From Mastigias papua (taxonomy: Eukaryota; Cnidaria; Scyphozoa; Rhizostomeae; Mastigiidae), in contig OZ025281.1 in assembly GCA_964019165.1 (NCBI GenBank), positions 3,056,240 to 3,120,239 of the forward strand: DNA of 64,000 bases. The letters run 5' to 3'. The position numbers and the translations under genes were made by a program. Below are positions 42,850 through 55,700 of the stretch, in pieces. Position 1 is the first letter of the stretch; the number at the start of each line of letters is the position of its first letter. The notes under the pieces were generated by a model that was not told the DNA's origin, did no database searches, and worked only from the letters and a program-made list of their open reading frames with translations.

Positions 42850-43784
42850 GTAAGTTACTTGTACCAGAATCTTGCTAGAGGATCAGTTGACCTTCAGACT
42901 TTTATTTGCTCTTTGCAGACCGTATTTCTTGTTATTTTAACTTCTGATCCTCAGACCTCACAGAATAGAGTCCATTATAAACCACACGTATAAAGATTAA
43001 TTTCCGTCATCAGATCGTCCAGTGTGACAGTTATGTAGATACAATATTGTAGTTACATAGCTTTCAGGAAAAGAAAGGGAATGTGTGTTTGAAATTAAAG
43101 AGCATCATCTGTCAGTCAAAGCCAATGATTCCAAAAATGCACATCAATGAAGCGTGAGGCAATCACCTGAAGTTTGAAGTCACATTTCTTAATCTTGGAC
43201 GCCATGATCTGATTTCTCGCTTTACGTGCTATCTTTTTGTACAAGACTATTGTGCACGTAAACACCTTATTTCAATTTCTAAACTACGAGATAGACTTCA
43301 CAGGTTTCCAATGCTGGATAACCAAAGTAGTACCTGCCCGGTGCGTTAGGCTACATAAGTCGGTAGCATGATGTACCTTGAGCATATTTTAAGTGTCTGA
43401 CTGGTGGTTTTTTGTAAACAAACTTTTCACAGTAGTCAATCAAAAGGCTGTGTTATTATAGGCGTATGCTTCTGTTAACCTCACCGAGCCTGTATAATGC
43501 TATATCACGGCAAAACACTCTGGAAGAAACAGCTTTAGGGACTGTGATTTATGGTTTCTTTGTCCTCCAAACTCGTAGCGAGTGTGTTTATATTCCAAGC
43601 TGTACAAACGCATGTTTGAACCCGTCAGAATAAGAATAGGAATCATAGAAGATCGACGGGGATCAAGCTTAATCTTATTGGTGTGATCGAATCCCTGCTG
43701 GCTGTATGTATCATTAGGCCTTCGTTCTCCTTTGTTATAATGTACGTTCAGCTGATTGGACTTGTATATTTTGCAGATTCAAGG

Positions 43785-46700
43785 ATGAAGGAGGAAGATA
43801 TAGAAGTGGCAATCAAAGTACTTGTTGTTGGAAATGGAGCTGTTGGAAAATCTAGCATGATACAAAGATACTGCAAAGGCTTCTTTACCAAGGAATACAA
43901 GAAAACTATTGGAGTTGATTTCCTTGAAAAGCAAATAAAGTAAGATTATATCCGATCTCACTCTTTATTACCCATTGTTTAGGTGTTTAGAAATTACGTT
44001 AAGATGATTAGATGTCCACTTAATTGGCAAGGGATACAAATCCTATGCAGAGGGAGTAACAAAGACCAGGTTGAATATAATCGTGTGTTGTGGCGACTAC
44101 TTCCCACTTGTCTAGACATAAATCATTATTCTTGACAAGGTTTAGCAGTTCATTTTCCTTCAATAGAGGAGGGCTCATATTTATGACTTTACAGGATAAT
44201 ATCACCATGTAAATTGAATGCATTTCATCAGTGTTATGTGAAATGGATTGGTAATTAGATATTTGTATGCTAACTGCAGTATTGTAGTTATGAGGACATT
44301 TCTTAGGATCCTAATAGGCTTTTGTGATACTAAGCTCTCAAAACATGCTTATCCACTATTGAGTATAAGTGGGCCATCCCTTATTTGTTTTGGATGTAAT
44401 AGTGACTAAGTTTTCTAATGCTAAAGAGGTGGTGTTCAGTAATTGTCTTCATGGTTATGTACACAATGATTTGAACAATTTTTGGGATGTGTTGTCAAAT
44501 ATATATAGGTGAAATGTATATGCAGTGCTGTGTCAGAGGTGGAATAAGTATTGGAACTTGGAAGCATAGTAGTTGTTTTGATTAGCAATACTTGCAGAAG
44601 GTTTCACAGAATTCTTGATTTGTTAAATCTAGTATGAAGTGCTAATGACAATTCAAGTTAACTCTCTGGACTTGAAATTGTATACCCTAATAGCATTACT
44701 GTTAATCTATATATGGATAAATATAGCAATAGACAAGCAATAGATAAAAAAGTACAAACATAAGTTATATTTATGTCTAACCATGTAGATGTACATGATG
44801 TTTTAAAGGAAAGAGGTTTATAAGAAACCTAGATAATTGTCAAGTAGCAAAGTGGTTGGAGTGCTTTACTGCTGAGTGGAATATCAATGGTTTGAGCCAA
44901 ACTGTCAGATCACAGTTGGGATGCTTGCTCACTGTCCATCCAGTAGTAAATGGGTACCTGGTAGCAACACTAGGTGAGGAAGTTAAAGGCAGAAAGGAGA
45001 ACTGGCCACCCTATCTCACTACATATTTTTTTTATAAGAAAACCACTTTTTTGTCTGAGTCTCAATTTTCTTAACTTCTCCTAATATTGAGGCTGAGATT
45101 TTCTTAACTTTTATTGGAGAAAACTTCCTAAAAGAGGTTACCATTATTCATTATAAAAAGTTTGATCTTTGTTAACCACGATTATCAAAGAAAAGTTTTG
45201 ATTTTTGTAAAGGAGCTTGCAAAGACTGAGCTAATATCAATTTCTGGCATGCAAAGAAGTTGACTTTTGGAACTTGAGCCTCATGATTTTCTTAACAGTT
45301 TCTTAAGATTTTGACTTTTTGAGCCTCGTGTTCTTATAAACTTTTTTTTATAAAAAGCATAAATGCTGACAGCTCAAGATAAGTATCCTCTCTACCAGCC
45401 AATGCAGGCCTTGCAATGTGTCAAGTTAGCATGCACTGCCAATCATGTGCGTGGGGTCATTTGCATGTGCTAAACATTCAATTGTGATATCTTTCTTTGG
45501 TACTTGGATGTGCATCTTTGATAAAGCTGGTGCGAGCGACATGTCGAGCACGTGAACTGAGCTTGGGGCATGTCTGTTCGCTCATGCACAATTGCGTGCA
45601 TCTCATTGAAAGGCCTGCAATGTATAGACTCATATATGGGACTAACCTTTACCTTTAGTACTAGACACCCTAGAATTTAGGAAACTTAGAACTACAAGGA
45701 AAGAGTTAAGAAACTTCAGACATTTCTGTGCCATCTCTCACAGTTTTGGAAACCCCTTTTTTCATCCACAGATTTAATAAGTTTCCACTGCAGTACGTCT
45801 TATGTGCTATGCCTTATGGGTACTATAAGAGACAATGTCTTTTGTATTGTTTTCATTTTCAATGCAGTTTTTCATTATAGGTAGAAGCTTTTAGATCTAA
45901 GATATAGCGAACAATTAAGAAACTTTTACTACTAGGCTTTGAGGAAGGTCTCTTATAATAGAAAAATGTGTATTGTAAATTGTTGAACCAGAGACTTAGA
46001 CTTCCAGAGAGGACAAATGGTCCTGCATATCTGTGCAGTGTATAATTTCTTGATAGCACTAGCAACATTGGAGCTGATATTGTGTATTTGTGTAGTGTCT
46101 GCTAGGGACTCTGGGATTTCTTAGTGCAGCTATTGGCACTGAGAATTCTGTATGCAGTGTGGTGTTACACACTGGTAGATCAAAAAACATGTGTAGACAG
46201 TCGTTAATCCATGTTGATAAGTTCATCATTATTTTTCTCTTTCTATAATGATGATGATTGTGATCATAGTATTAGGTATGATGTTTAATAGAAGAGTAAA
46301 GCTGAGAAATCATCTTCACTTTTTGTATACTTTGTGCTTGAAATGTTGTAGAAGTAAACTCAAAGATTGAGAAGATCCGTTGTGATTTGCCTCAACTAAG
46401 GCTCTATTCGACGTTTTACAACTTTGTAGAAAAACAACATCTCCTAGTCCTTTGTCACATAAACAAAGCATTACATCCATAGGTAGCCCTTAAACACAAA
46501 CAGTTTCAGTAAACACGTTCACAGGGAAACTAATATCATATCAGTGCTAATTTCTTGAGTGTTGTGAATCCTGAGAGACTTAGGTTCTATGTCTATGACT
46601 GTGGTTGTCAGGTTTTTTATCAACAGTTAATAGCAAAATTTTGAATATAAACTTTTCCCTGCATTTATACTATTATCAGGGCACTAAGAAGAAACTCTTG

Positions 46701-49700
46701 AGCTAGGTTTTGTATGAAAACCCAATATGCGTATAGAAATCTTGTATTGCCTACAGTTTGACAGACCTTTCTAGCCTGTAACTTTCAATCCAACAATCTT
46801 TATCCTTTGTGATATTCATTTTATCTTTGTATCCTGGAATATTCCCTTGCTGTATGCTGGCAATTGCTAGCTGTTTAATAAAATTTTTGTAAAATATTAT
46901 TGCATTTTGGTTTATACTTGCTCTTTCATGGTTTTAGGGGGTTATCAATAAAGTTGTAAGCATTTTTTCTGTATGAAAGTGGTACTTGACTGCTTGAAAG
47001 TTAAATAAGTTCAATTCTGTGCCCCAGCCGAAAACTTTAGCCAGCCCACCACTGTGCATGAAACCCATCAGTGGTATAGCTTAGCAGCATTTTCAATTAT
47101 AATGCATTTATGTTGAGGGCAGGGATGCAATTGATTTGTTGCTCATGATGACTCAATACCAATTTGCGCCAGAATGCTGGTGATCACTTGGCTGCACCAT
47201 GGCTGCTATGTGGCTTTGCAGTCAAAGTTGTAATTTGTATGCAAAAAAGTATTTCTTTAAAGCTATGACTGGGAAAATTTCTTGGCAAGTCCACCAGTAA
47301 GAACTTGGTTGTTGGCAACCATCTTTTTTGCAAGTTTATTCTGTTATCTTCTACCAAATAGGAGAGTTTGTGTACTTTGTACAGTGATAAATCAAGCCAC
47401 TTTTATGTACTTTTTGATTAGAAAATCCTTTTATACCTCTCATGGTATTGTTTTAGAAGTTATATACCCATTTATACCTTAATGATAAGTTTATTTTCTA
47501 TTGTTTTTAGCCTTGATGGTGAAGACGTTAGACTTATGCTTTGGGACACTGCAGGACAAGAGGAGTTTGACTCGCTAACATCAGTCTACTACAGAGGTAC
47601 ACTAGCATCAGAGCTGTCCCTTTTACATCAAAGTTGAGATTCCATATTTGCATCTGTGTCAGAAATCGTTTGTAGATTTCCTAGACCAATTTGCAGTTAT
47701 CTTCCTAGAACAAAGAGACTTCCTTTCCTGGAATCTGACCCGTGATAAGCATTTAATACCAGATATGCCAAGCTCCGTAGTTTGGAGACTATGGCTAATT
47801 TCGTGATCCTTTCCTGGACAGGTTTATCCTCAGTTCTTTAGCACTAAGTCGGGGTGTGATTTTGTAGGAGATAAAGTAGATGATAGTTAATGCCACACTG
47901 CATAGCGTATCATTTGTCATTTACGTCCCCTGGACTTGATATGACATTATGCTCACCCTTTTTGCACTGCACAGAGTAGTATGAACTGGCTCCTGGTTTA
48001 AATAAACCCAGGGCCTATGGGCTCTCCAGTTGCTATTACACTTCACGATTGCAAAACAGGCATTACATCTTTCGCGAACTTGTGCTCGTTGGCGTTTACG
48101 CTATAGAAACAGTCTTGGACTGGTGTTAGTTTGGGGGTAGCACCGGGTCTGTTTGTGTCTTAGTAGCAGGGCATGTTTACGTTTAAAAAGCATGTTTCCA
48201 CTATATGTCGTTATTAGAGATTTAAGTAATCAAGGGTGTATAATGGACAGGTGATAAGAGAGAGGCTGGCAAGGTTTTTTGCAACCTTGAAAACTAGTTG
48301 CCAGGACTAGGGATTTGAGCCCTAGAGAAATATCTTGACTTATGATATTTAAAACATTGATAAGACCATTAATATTTAAGAAATGTTTTAGCGATATAAT
48401 TGTTCATTGTATATTATAACCGAGATCTCATTTATTCAAGGTGCCCAGGCATGCGTTTGCGTGTTTTCTACCGTTGATAGGGCGTCATTTGATGCAATGC
48501 ACCGATGGAAAGAAAGGGTAAGCTTTTATATGTTGCCCCAACGTTCAGTTTCTAATTTTTGGCCATATTCTGCGTCCATAGCTTCGTCGATTCAATGACG
48601 TTATGCGTACAGGATTTGTGTTGAGTTTGCTAGATTACAACAGGATGCTAGAGAAAGCATATGGGTGGGGCTTTGAGGTTTAGTTAGTTATTGACAAGAT
48701 ATATCAATCCGCGTTTGGCTGAAAATAAATAGGATTGGTTGGAGCCACCAAGCTATGTTTTCTGACCACACCCTTGATATCGTTTTTAATGTGAGCTACA
48801 CCAGCTTTCAAATAAAGTTAGGTTGATGAACATTGACAGGTGATTGTATTGATTGATGATTGATTAGTGATTGTAATTGGTGTCACAATGAGTATTTCAG
48901 TCAAAGGAACCTTTGATAGGCCCATAAAAGATCGCATGGTTACCAATGACATAGGGATTAGGTAGTACGGCGTAGGTAGCTTCGGCGCTTCCCTACCTTT
49001 GTTGCATACACTTTTGAGGACTTAAATGGTTTTGCCATTGCACACTTTTACTGTTTATAACTGTACAAAGCTATTTGTCACTGCATATATTCGTTAGTAC
49101 TGTGCACAAAAATTACATATGCTTTCAAAGATCTCTCCATTTGACTTAGTTGTTATTGAGATGAAAGAGAGCACTGTGTAGTCTTTGTCTTAGTTATAAA
49201 CGTGGCTTAATACTTGTTTTGTATATCGCTGACTTCTTTTGATCTCGGGTTAGCCGGAAGACATAACAGGATTAGCAATTGTACTATACTAGAGGTTATC
49301 CTATGAAACCTTTTTCGCATTCGTCGTTGACAAAGTATGAATTCCATCCCGTGATTTTGTTTGAGGTTGATATGCAAGTTTCCTATTCGTTATTCAGCAT
49401 GTTTATTGCCTTTGCGACCCAGGCGCTATTCTCTTGAGAACCAATCATTTGCCTTTTTCACAATATCATGGGGATGGGTAAGCTCAGATAGATTTCGTAG
49501 AAGCTCTATCATGCCTCAGGGGACAAATTGAATTTTTGGCCTTCTAGACGGGAGCTAAGAAGTAAAGGGGCTCTATAGAGAGAGGGATTTAATGACAAAA
49601 TTCAATATCGAACAAACTGAAAAGACACCTTGTTGATATTACTATAGTTGAAATGTGAAACTCTTAATGAGTTATTATGCAAAATGTTTCTTCATTGCTA

Positions 49701-52700
49701 ACTTCTCTTTTTGACATTGAATCATGAGAGGTAGATGTCTCTTTGAGAGGGCCAAATGAATGGGGGCTGAGGTATAAAGAAAGATGGACTTGGTGGAGGA
49801 AATTGTCAATTTGAGCTAAACAGATAAGGCAAGGAATAGATACTTCACGACCAATGAAACCACAGACACGGTTATACATTTAATTTTAAATTTGGGAACA
49901 TGTCAGACTAGAGGAAACGGATGTGCCTGAAACAGGAGCAAGTCACCTATACTCCTTCCTTGCGCTAAAGACAACACACATTAATATTTAATCTTTACTG
50001 TTACGCTTATGCTTTGTGCATGGATTGGGGTACGTAGAATCTAACCAGAATCATAGAATCTGACCAGAATCATAGAATCTGACCAGAGTCATAGAATCTG
50101 ACCCTGAATCATAGAATCTGACCAGAATCGTAGAATCTGATCAGAATCGTAAAATCTGACCAGAATCATAGAGTCTGACCAGAATAATAGAATCTGACCA
50201 GAATAATAGAATCTGACCAGAATCATAGAATCTGACCAGAATCATAGAATCTGACCAGAATCGGATTTCAGAAAATTGAAATTCAGTGCTGGACCAGGTA
50301 TCTTCATAGTGTATGCCATAGTTTAAGCTGATATTGTACAATATTAGGCTTGTTATCAGCTCCTTTTTGAGTACATGTTTTTTAGATTGTCTAAAGTATC
50401 TTCTTTTGTTTTGCGTCATAGGTAAATGACGAGTGTGGTGATATTCCAATGGTTTTAGTTCAGAATAAAATTGATTTAGTTGAAGACGCCAAAATGCGTC
50501 CGTGAGTATTTTGGAGTATGTTTATGTTAGTATGCTGGAATCATGGTCATGATTGTGGTGATAGTACTGATTCTGTTGATTGTAAGGATTTTATTGATTT
50601 GGATGATTGTGGTGATAGTAATGATGCTGTTGATGGTAAGGATTATAATGATGATTGTGATTGTGGTGATAGTACTGATTCTGTTGATTGTAAGGATTTT
50701 ATTGATTTTGATGATTGTGGTGATAGTAATCATTCTGTTAATGGTAAGGATTATAATAATGATTGTGGTTGTGGTGATAGTAATGATGCTGTTGATGGTA
50801 AGGATTATAATGATGATTGTGATTGTGGTGATAGTACTGATTCTGTTGATTGTAAGGATTTTATTGATTTGGATGATTGTGGTGATAGTAATCATTCTGT
50901 TAATGGTAAGGATTATAATAATGATTGTGGTTGTGGTGATAGTAATGATGCTGTTGATGGTAAGGATTAAAATGATGATTGTGATTGTGATGATATTATT
51001 GATTGTGATTATGGTAAGGATTATAGTAATGATGATGATTCTGGTAATAGTAGTGATTGTAGTGATAGCAATGTTTGTGATGATAATGATATCAATAATA
51101 AAGAACAATAAGGATATGAATATCACAAATGATGGTGATTTATAATGGCTTTCATTGATTGACATTGAATGATAATGATTGATCACCAATAACGTTGATA
51201 CTCGTTTTAGGGATGAAGCAGAGGCACTGGCTAAGAAACTCAAGCTCAGATTTTATCGAACGTCTGTCAAAGAAGACCTCAATGTCAAAGAAGGTAAATA
51301 GATTCATTCGTATTATATCTTTATTTTATATTTTTATTATCGAGCTATGTAGAATTGGTATAATATATAATCACAGAATAGTTGAAACCTAGTATTTACA
51401 ATAGTAAGAAGAAATAAATATTTCAAAAACTTATCTCACGGTTCTTACTACCTCCTATACCTCATTTAATTGTAGATTTTGCATTTGTAAGTTTGCCCAT
51501 CTCATTCTTTGATCAGCCTTTTGAGAGTCGCTGCTAAGCTTGCATGCTTTAAACTGTCGGGTAGATTTTTGCAGAAGAGAGCACTCTTAAGCAGAAGTGG
51601 ATTAACTATGAATTTGGTCACATTTCTTTCCAGTAACTGTGAGAGATTCTTGCTTTGAACGTCATATTGAAAGTCATATTTCCGTCTAAGAATGTCCATT
51701 TAAGTGATGGGACATCTCTTCAAAGAACACACATCAAATATAAATAACGAGACAAGAATCTTTTGTAGCTAAAATGATAACTGAAAGCTCTTATTATAAT
51801 TGGGATTCCAGGATAGCACCCCAGGGTTGAGCACAGACTGTTAATATACCATAATCAAGAAGTCTACACAAAACAAAGACATCAGAATGACAAAAACAGC
51901 ATTACAATGTTTATTAGATTTTTGGAAATATATCGTTTTCGCTAGTTTTGCTCAAATCTATATACCCAATAAGTCTGATGGGTTTGCTCATAGTTTAATA
52001 ATAGTTTAATTGGAAAGAGGGCAAGTGTGGTATGTAAGCCAGCCACCATGCAAATCATACGCTACCGCAAAAATCTGCTGTGAATCATACAGCTTGCAAG
52101 TTGTAAGTAAGAAACGAACCGCTGTGAAGTTACAAGTGCTTGGTCATCTGACTTGTAGGAAGGAAAGATGGCAGCTAGAAAGCAGTACTTGCAAAATCTT
52201 TTGCATTATCCTTTAAGGTGTGGGTTCTCCTATATTTATATTGTCATATTTTACTGCGCTTGCAAGCGACGAATAATTTTCGCAATCGTTTCGAACACTG
52301 ACTTCATCACACATTCGTTTTAGCGTGGATTGGTTTTACACCTTATCGTCAACGTCGTGCTAATTGGATTTTAGATCAAAGTTTGGGTTTTTATCTCCCT
52401 AAACCCAATCGCAATAGATTTTATTGTCGTTGTTCGCTGATAAGTCCACATCGTGAAGCAGATCACACAGGTTTCTATCCAGAATTTTGTTGTGATAATG
52501 AGTTATAAAGCAATTACAAAGTATTGAACCAGGGTGGTATGTCATTCAATTTACTGTCGAGAAATTATTAACATTTTTCCACAGTGAACCTGGGCTGCAG
52601 TGGGTTGTTTTAATTTAAAGAGCTTAATCTACAGTTGTCCGTTAATAAATCTATCATTAACTTTTCTCTTGAATCGAAAGTGCTGAACGAAGCCTTCTCG

Positions 52701-55700
52701 CTCCACCATCTCATTGAGACTGATGAAATATTAATAGGCCTGTTCAAAATTCATGATATACAATGTCTGTTTGTATTTTAAATTATGATAAATGGACATA
52801 GTAAGAAGCCCCCGGTTATCTAACACACCTGTTGCCATAGTGACATGAAGTTCGCGCGAATATGTTTGTTGTCCGATGCTGTCCACTTGCCATTTTGACC
52901 TGTGCAATCACTGAAGTATTGTTCCTGTTTTGTGGAACTGCAAGAGTTGTCGATTTCGTTGCTGCGTGTATATTTGCAACAATGGTCACAGCATGTAAGA
53001 TTTTGTCTTACTAGAATTCTTTGTCAGTTTGTCAGTTCTTTCCAAATGATCAACTTTGAGGTTTTTCATTCATGTCTCTTTAGGTATTTGCGTTTTCAGA
53101 TGCCTTATTTTGGAGGATATTGCTGGGCTTTCAGATGCCTTATTTTGAAGGATAAGACTAATCTAATTAAAAACGTAGATTTTTCCTTGGCCTGCTCTTT
53201 CTCTAGTGTATTATCCTTAGATATTTGTATCATTACCCGGATATGTTTCACTATACGATAGCATTTCGGCAAATTCCCCTGAATCAAGTGTATTTCGTGT
53301 GATCTTTTCAAGGTGTTCTGAATTTGCTTGAGACCTCAGATTATCTCCATATCGACTTTGTACTGTGTTCTAAACTGGTCTTTGTATGGGAAAAGTTTTA
53401 AAGTACTTTTTGTCCCACTATACAGTCATTCGCTGATATCTCATGACCTTTTTCATATCACCGACAACAAATAGCAGCGAAATAAAATGCAATTTTCAAA
53501 CCTAGAACACAGATGACGGTTTTGTAGTAACGTCTTCTTTGTAACCTCGGCCATCTTATCGGTTACAGGCGTGTTCGCCTTGAATTCCTGGGTTTCCAGG
53601 CATTTTTGCCATTGCGGGTAAGTAATGGAACTACGGTTACACGAAAAAACCCAAGCAATACTGTTTTCGTGTGGGCTAGGCTAGTTTATTTCACCGTTGG
53701 CAATTATTGATGAGAATACCATAAAATATTGATATTATATAGCTTTTTGGAATGAGAGGATGTCAACAGATTCATTTTTTCAGTTCATGATTACTCGCCT
53801 TTATGTTCAGTTATTTGTTTGTCTAATCCATATTTAAAGTTGGTACAGCAAAACATCAATGGTTCGGCGCGAACCCTCAGATCATAGTTGGCATGCTCGC
53901 TCACTGTCCACCCAGCAGCAGACGGGTACCTGGTGGCAACACTGGGGAAGTTAAAGGCGGCGAAGAAAGGAACTGGCCACCCTACCTCACTATGCCGGCG
54001 ACTCCGGATAAGTGTCCTCTCTAACAGGCACTCCCCCAACGAATGGAATCGTACATGGGACTGTCCTTTACCTTTATAGTTAAATCCCGTTAAGTCGTAC
54101 CCTGGATAAGTCGGACTCTCGCGTAGTCGGACTGGTTTCTCATTCCCCTTGGATTCACTCCAACTTATTGAAAAACTCGATTAACTCGGACATCGGTTAA
54201 CTCGGACCAATTTCCAATCTCCCTTGAGAGTCCGGCATAACGGGGCTCTGATGTATTTACTATGTTAATTGAAAGATACCAATTAGAGATAGTAGTCAAA
54301 CGTTTTGTAAAAATTCCCTGCCTTGTATAAATTTTGTATTGCATCCTTTACCCTTTATTTGGAGGATAGTAATATTACGTACCTCAAATATTGCATCCTC
54401 TGCAATCTGGTATGATGAACAGCACTGTCAGTTGATATCTGCAGCTCCTTTGTGATATTATCATACAAGGAATTGTCAAAACCGTCTTTTACAGCTGCAA
54501 ATTCGGTAATTAAGAACAACTTTATGCAAGATAGCAATATCAACAGTGAGTAATTAGATCCTAGTGCTATTGAGGAATTGTGAATTAGATGAGATTGGAA
54601 AGTCTTTTTGGTCGTTTAGTGTAATTTCCTTTACTTTTTGTATTATTTAATTTTCGATTTTTTAGTAATTCCTGGTGGCCGATCAGTATTGACAGCCTGA
54701 AGGAGTTGTTCTAGTTAGAACATATTCTATGTTACAGATAGTTATTCACTGTATTTTTGTTTATGACATCAAGAGCCTTTCAAGACGAAGAAGTCTGATG
54801 GGTATTCTCGACCATTCACATCTGCAACCAATTATAAATCGCAAAAGCTGCTTTAGAATTAGCTAAGTTGCATACGTGCAAATATCCTTAAGGAGCATGT
54901 CAAAGAGTGGGAAAATAGTAGCCAAAAAGAGGCCCGGCATGGAGCCTTGGGGGAGGATATGTTTTATTTATAGCATACCACTGCTACCCGTGTATTTAAA
55001 TAACATTGGTTTATTGGTCAGTACTGCCCAATGCCTTTCATAAATGTATAATGATTTTTCCGAGAATAGCACTTAATTGTTTAATTTCTGTTTTTTGCAG
55101 TTTTCTCGTACTTAGCAAATCGTTACATTGAAAGACTGAATTCCACTGAGCCGGAGAATGGAATCGAAAGTGGACCAAAACAGCAGCAACAGATTGGTTA
55201 GTGCAGTTTGAAGTCCTTCACTTTTTCTCTACCCTTGTTGGACTTTCTTATTTAAAATAGTTTTTTCCTACATAATATGTAAAGCTTCTTTAAATTTTGG
55301 TTGAAAATGGGTGCCTGCTGAATCTAATATTCTGATAGATGTAATAAATAGAAATATGCAATAGGTATAATAGATTGACGTCTCTCTCTGTGGTTTGAAA
55401 TAATTTTCCACTATGAAATTGTATTATAATATAATAAATTATAATATGCTACGATATTGCCTATTTAATATTAAGTACATTATACTTTTTATTATATCAT
55501 AGTATAATTTTGTATATCATATTATAACATAGCATAACATAATATATTATATTATTCTATACTATACTATACGATATGATATAATATCGTATAGTATAGT
55601 TTAATATGATATAATATAGTATTCTATTGTATAATATAATATAGTAGAATATAATATAATACAATATAATATAATATAATATATTGTAGTTTAGTATAAT

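Larger units (their letters stand above)
39861..43784. other. Intergenic, RNase H1 to RAB23
   Basis: No supported coding region. It should hold the RNase H1 3' UTR and the RAB23 promoter plus a non-coding first exon. A perfect AAG/GTAAGT donor sits at 42849/42850, a candidate end for that leader exon. A short GC-rich palindromic patch lies near 41488-41515. Confidence 0.55.
44837..45658 (+). mobile_element. tRNA-derived SINE, copy 2, split by two insertions
   Basis: Head with A box TAGCAAAGTGGTTGGAG and B box GGTTTGAGCCA, then the shared body up to CTATCTCACTA (45021). It resumes at ATGCTGACAGCTCAAGATAA (about 45363), is broken again at 45405, and resumes at 45623 to end CATATATGGGACT-ACCTTTA. 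Comparison with copies 1 and 3 shows these are insertions. Lies in RAB23 intron 1. Confidence 0.75.

Noticed and set aside
50035..50262. CRISPR-like array
   Set aside because: Units are contiguous 19-mers without spacers in an animal intron; it is a minisatellite.
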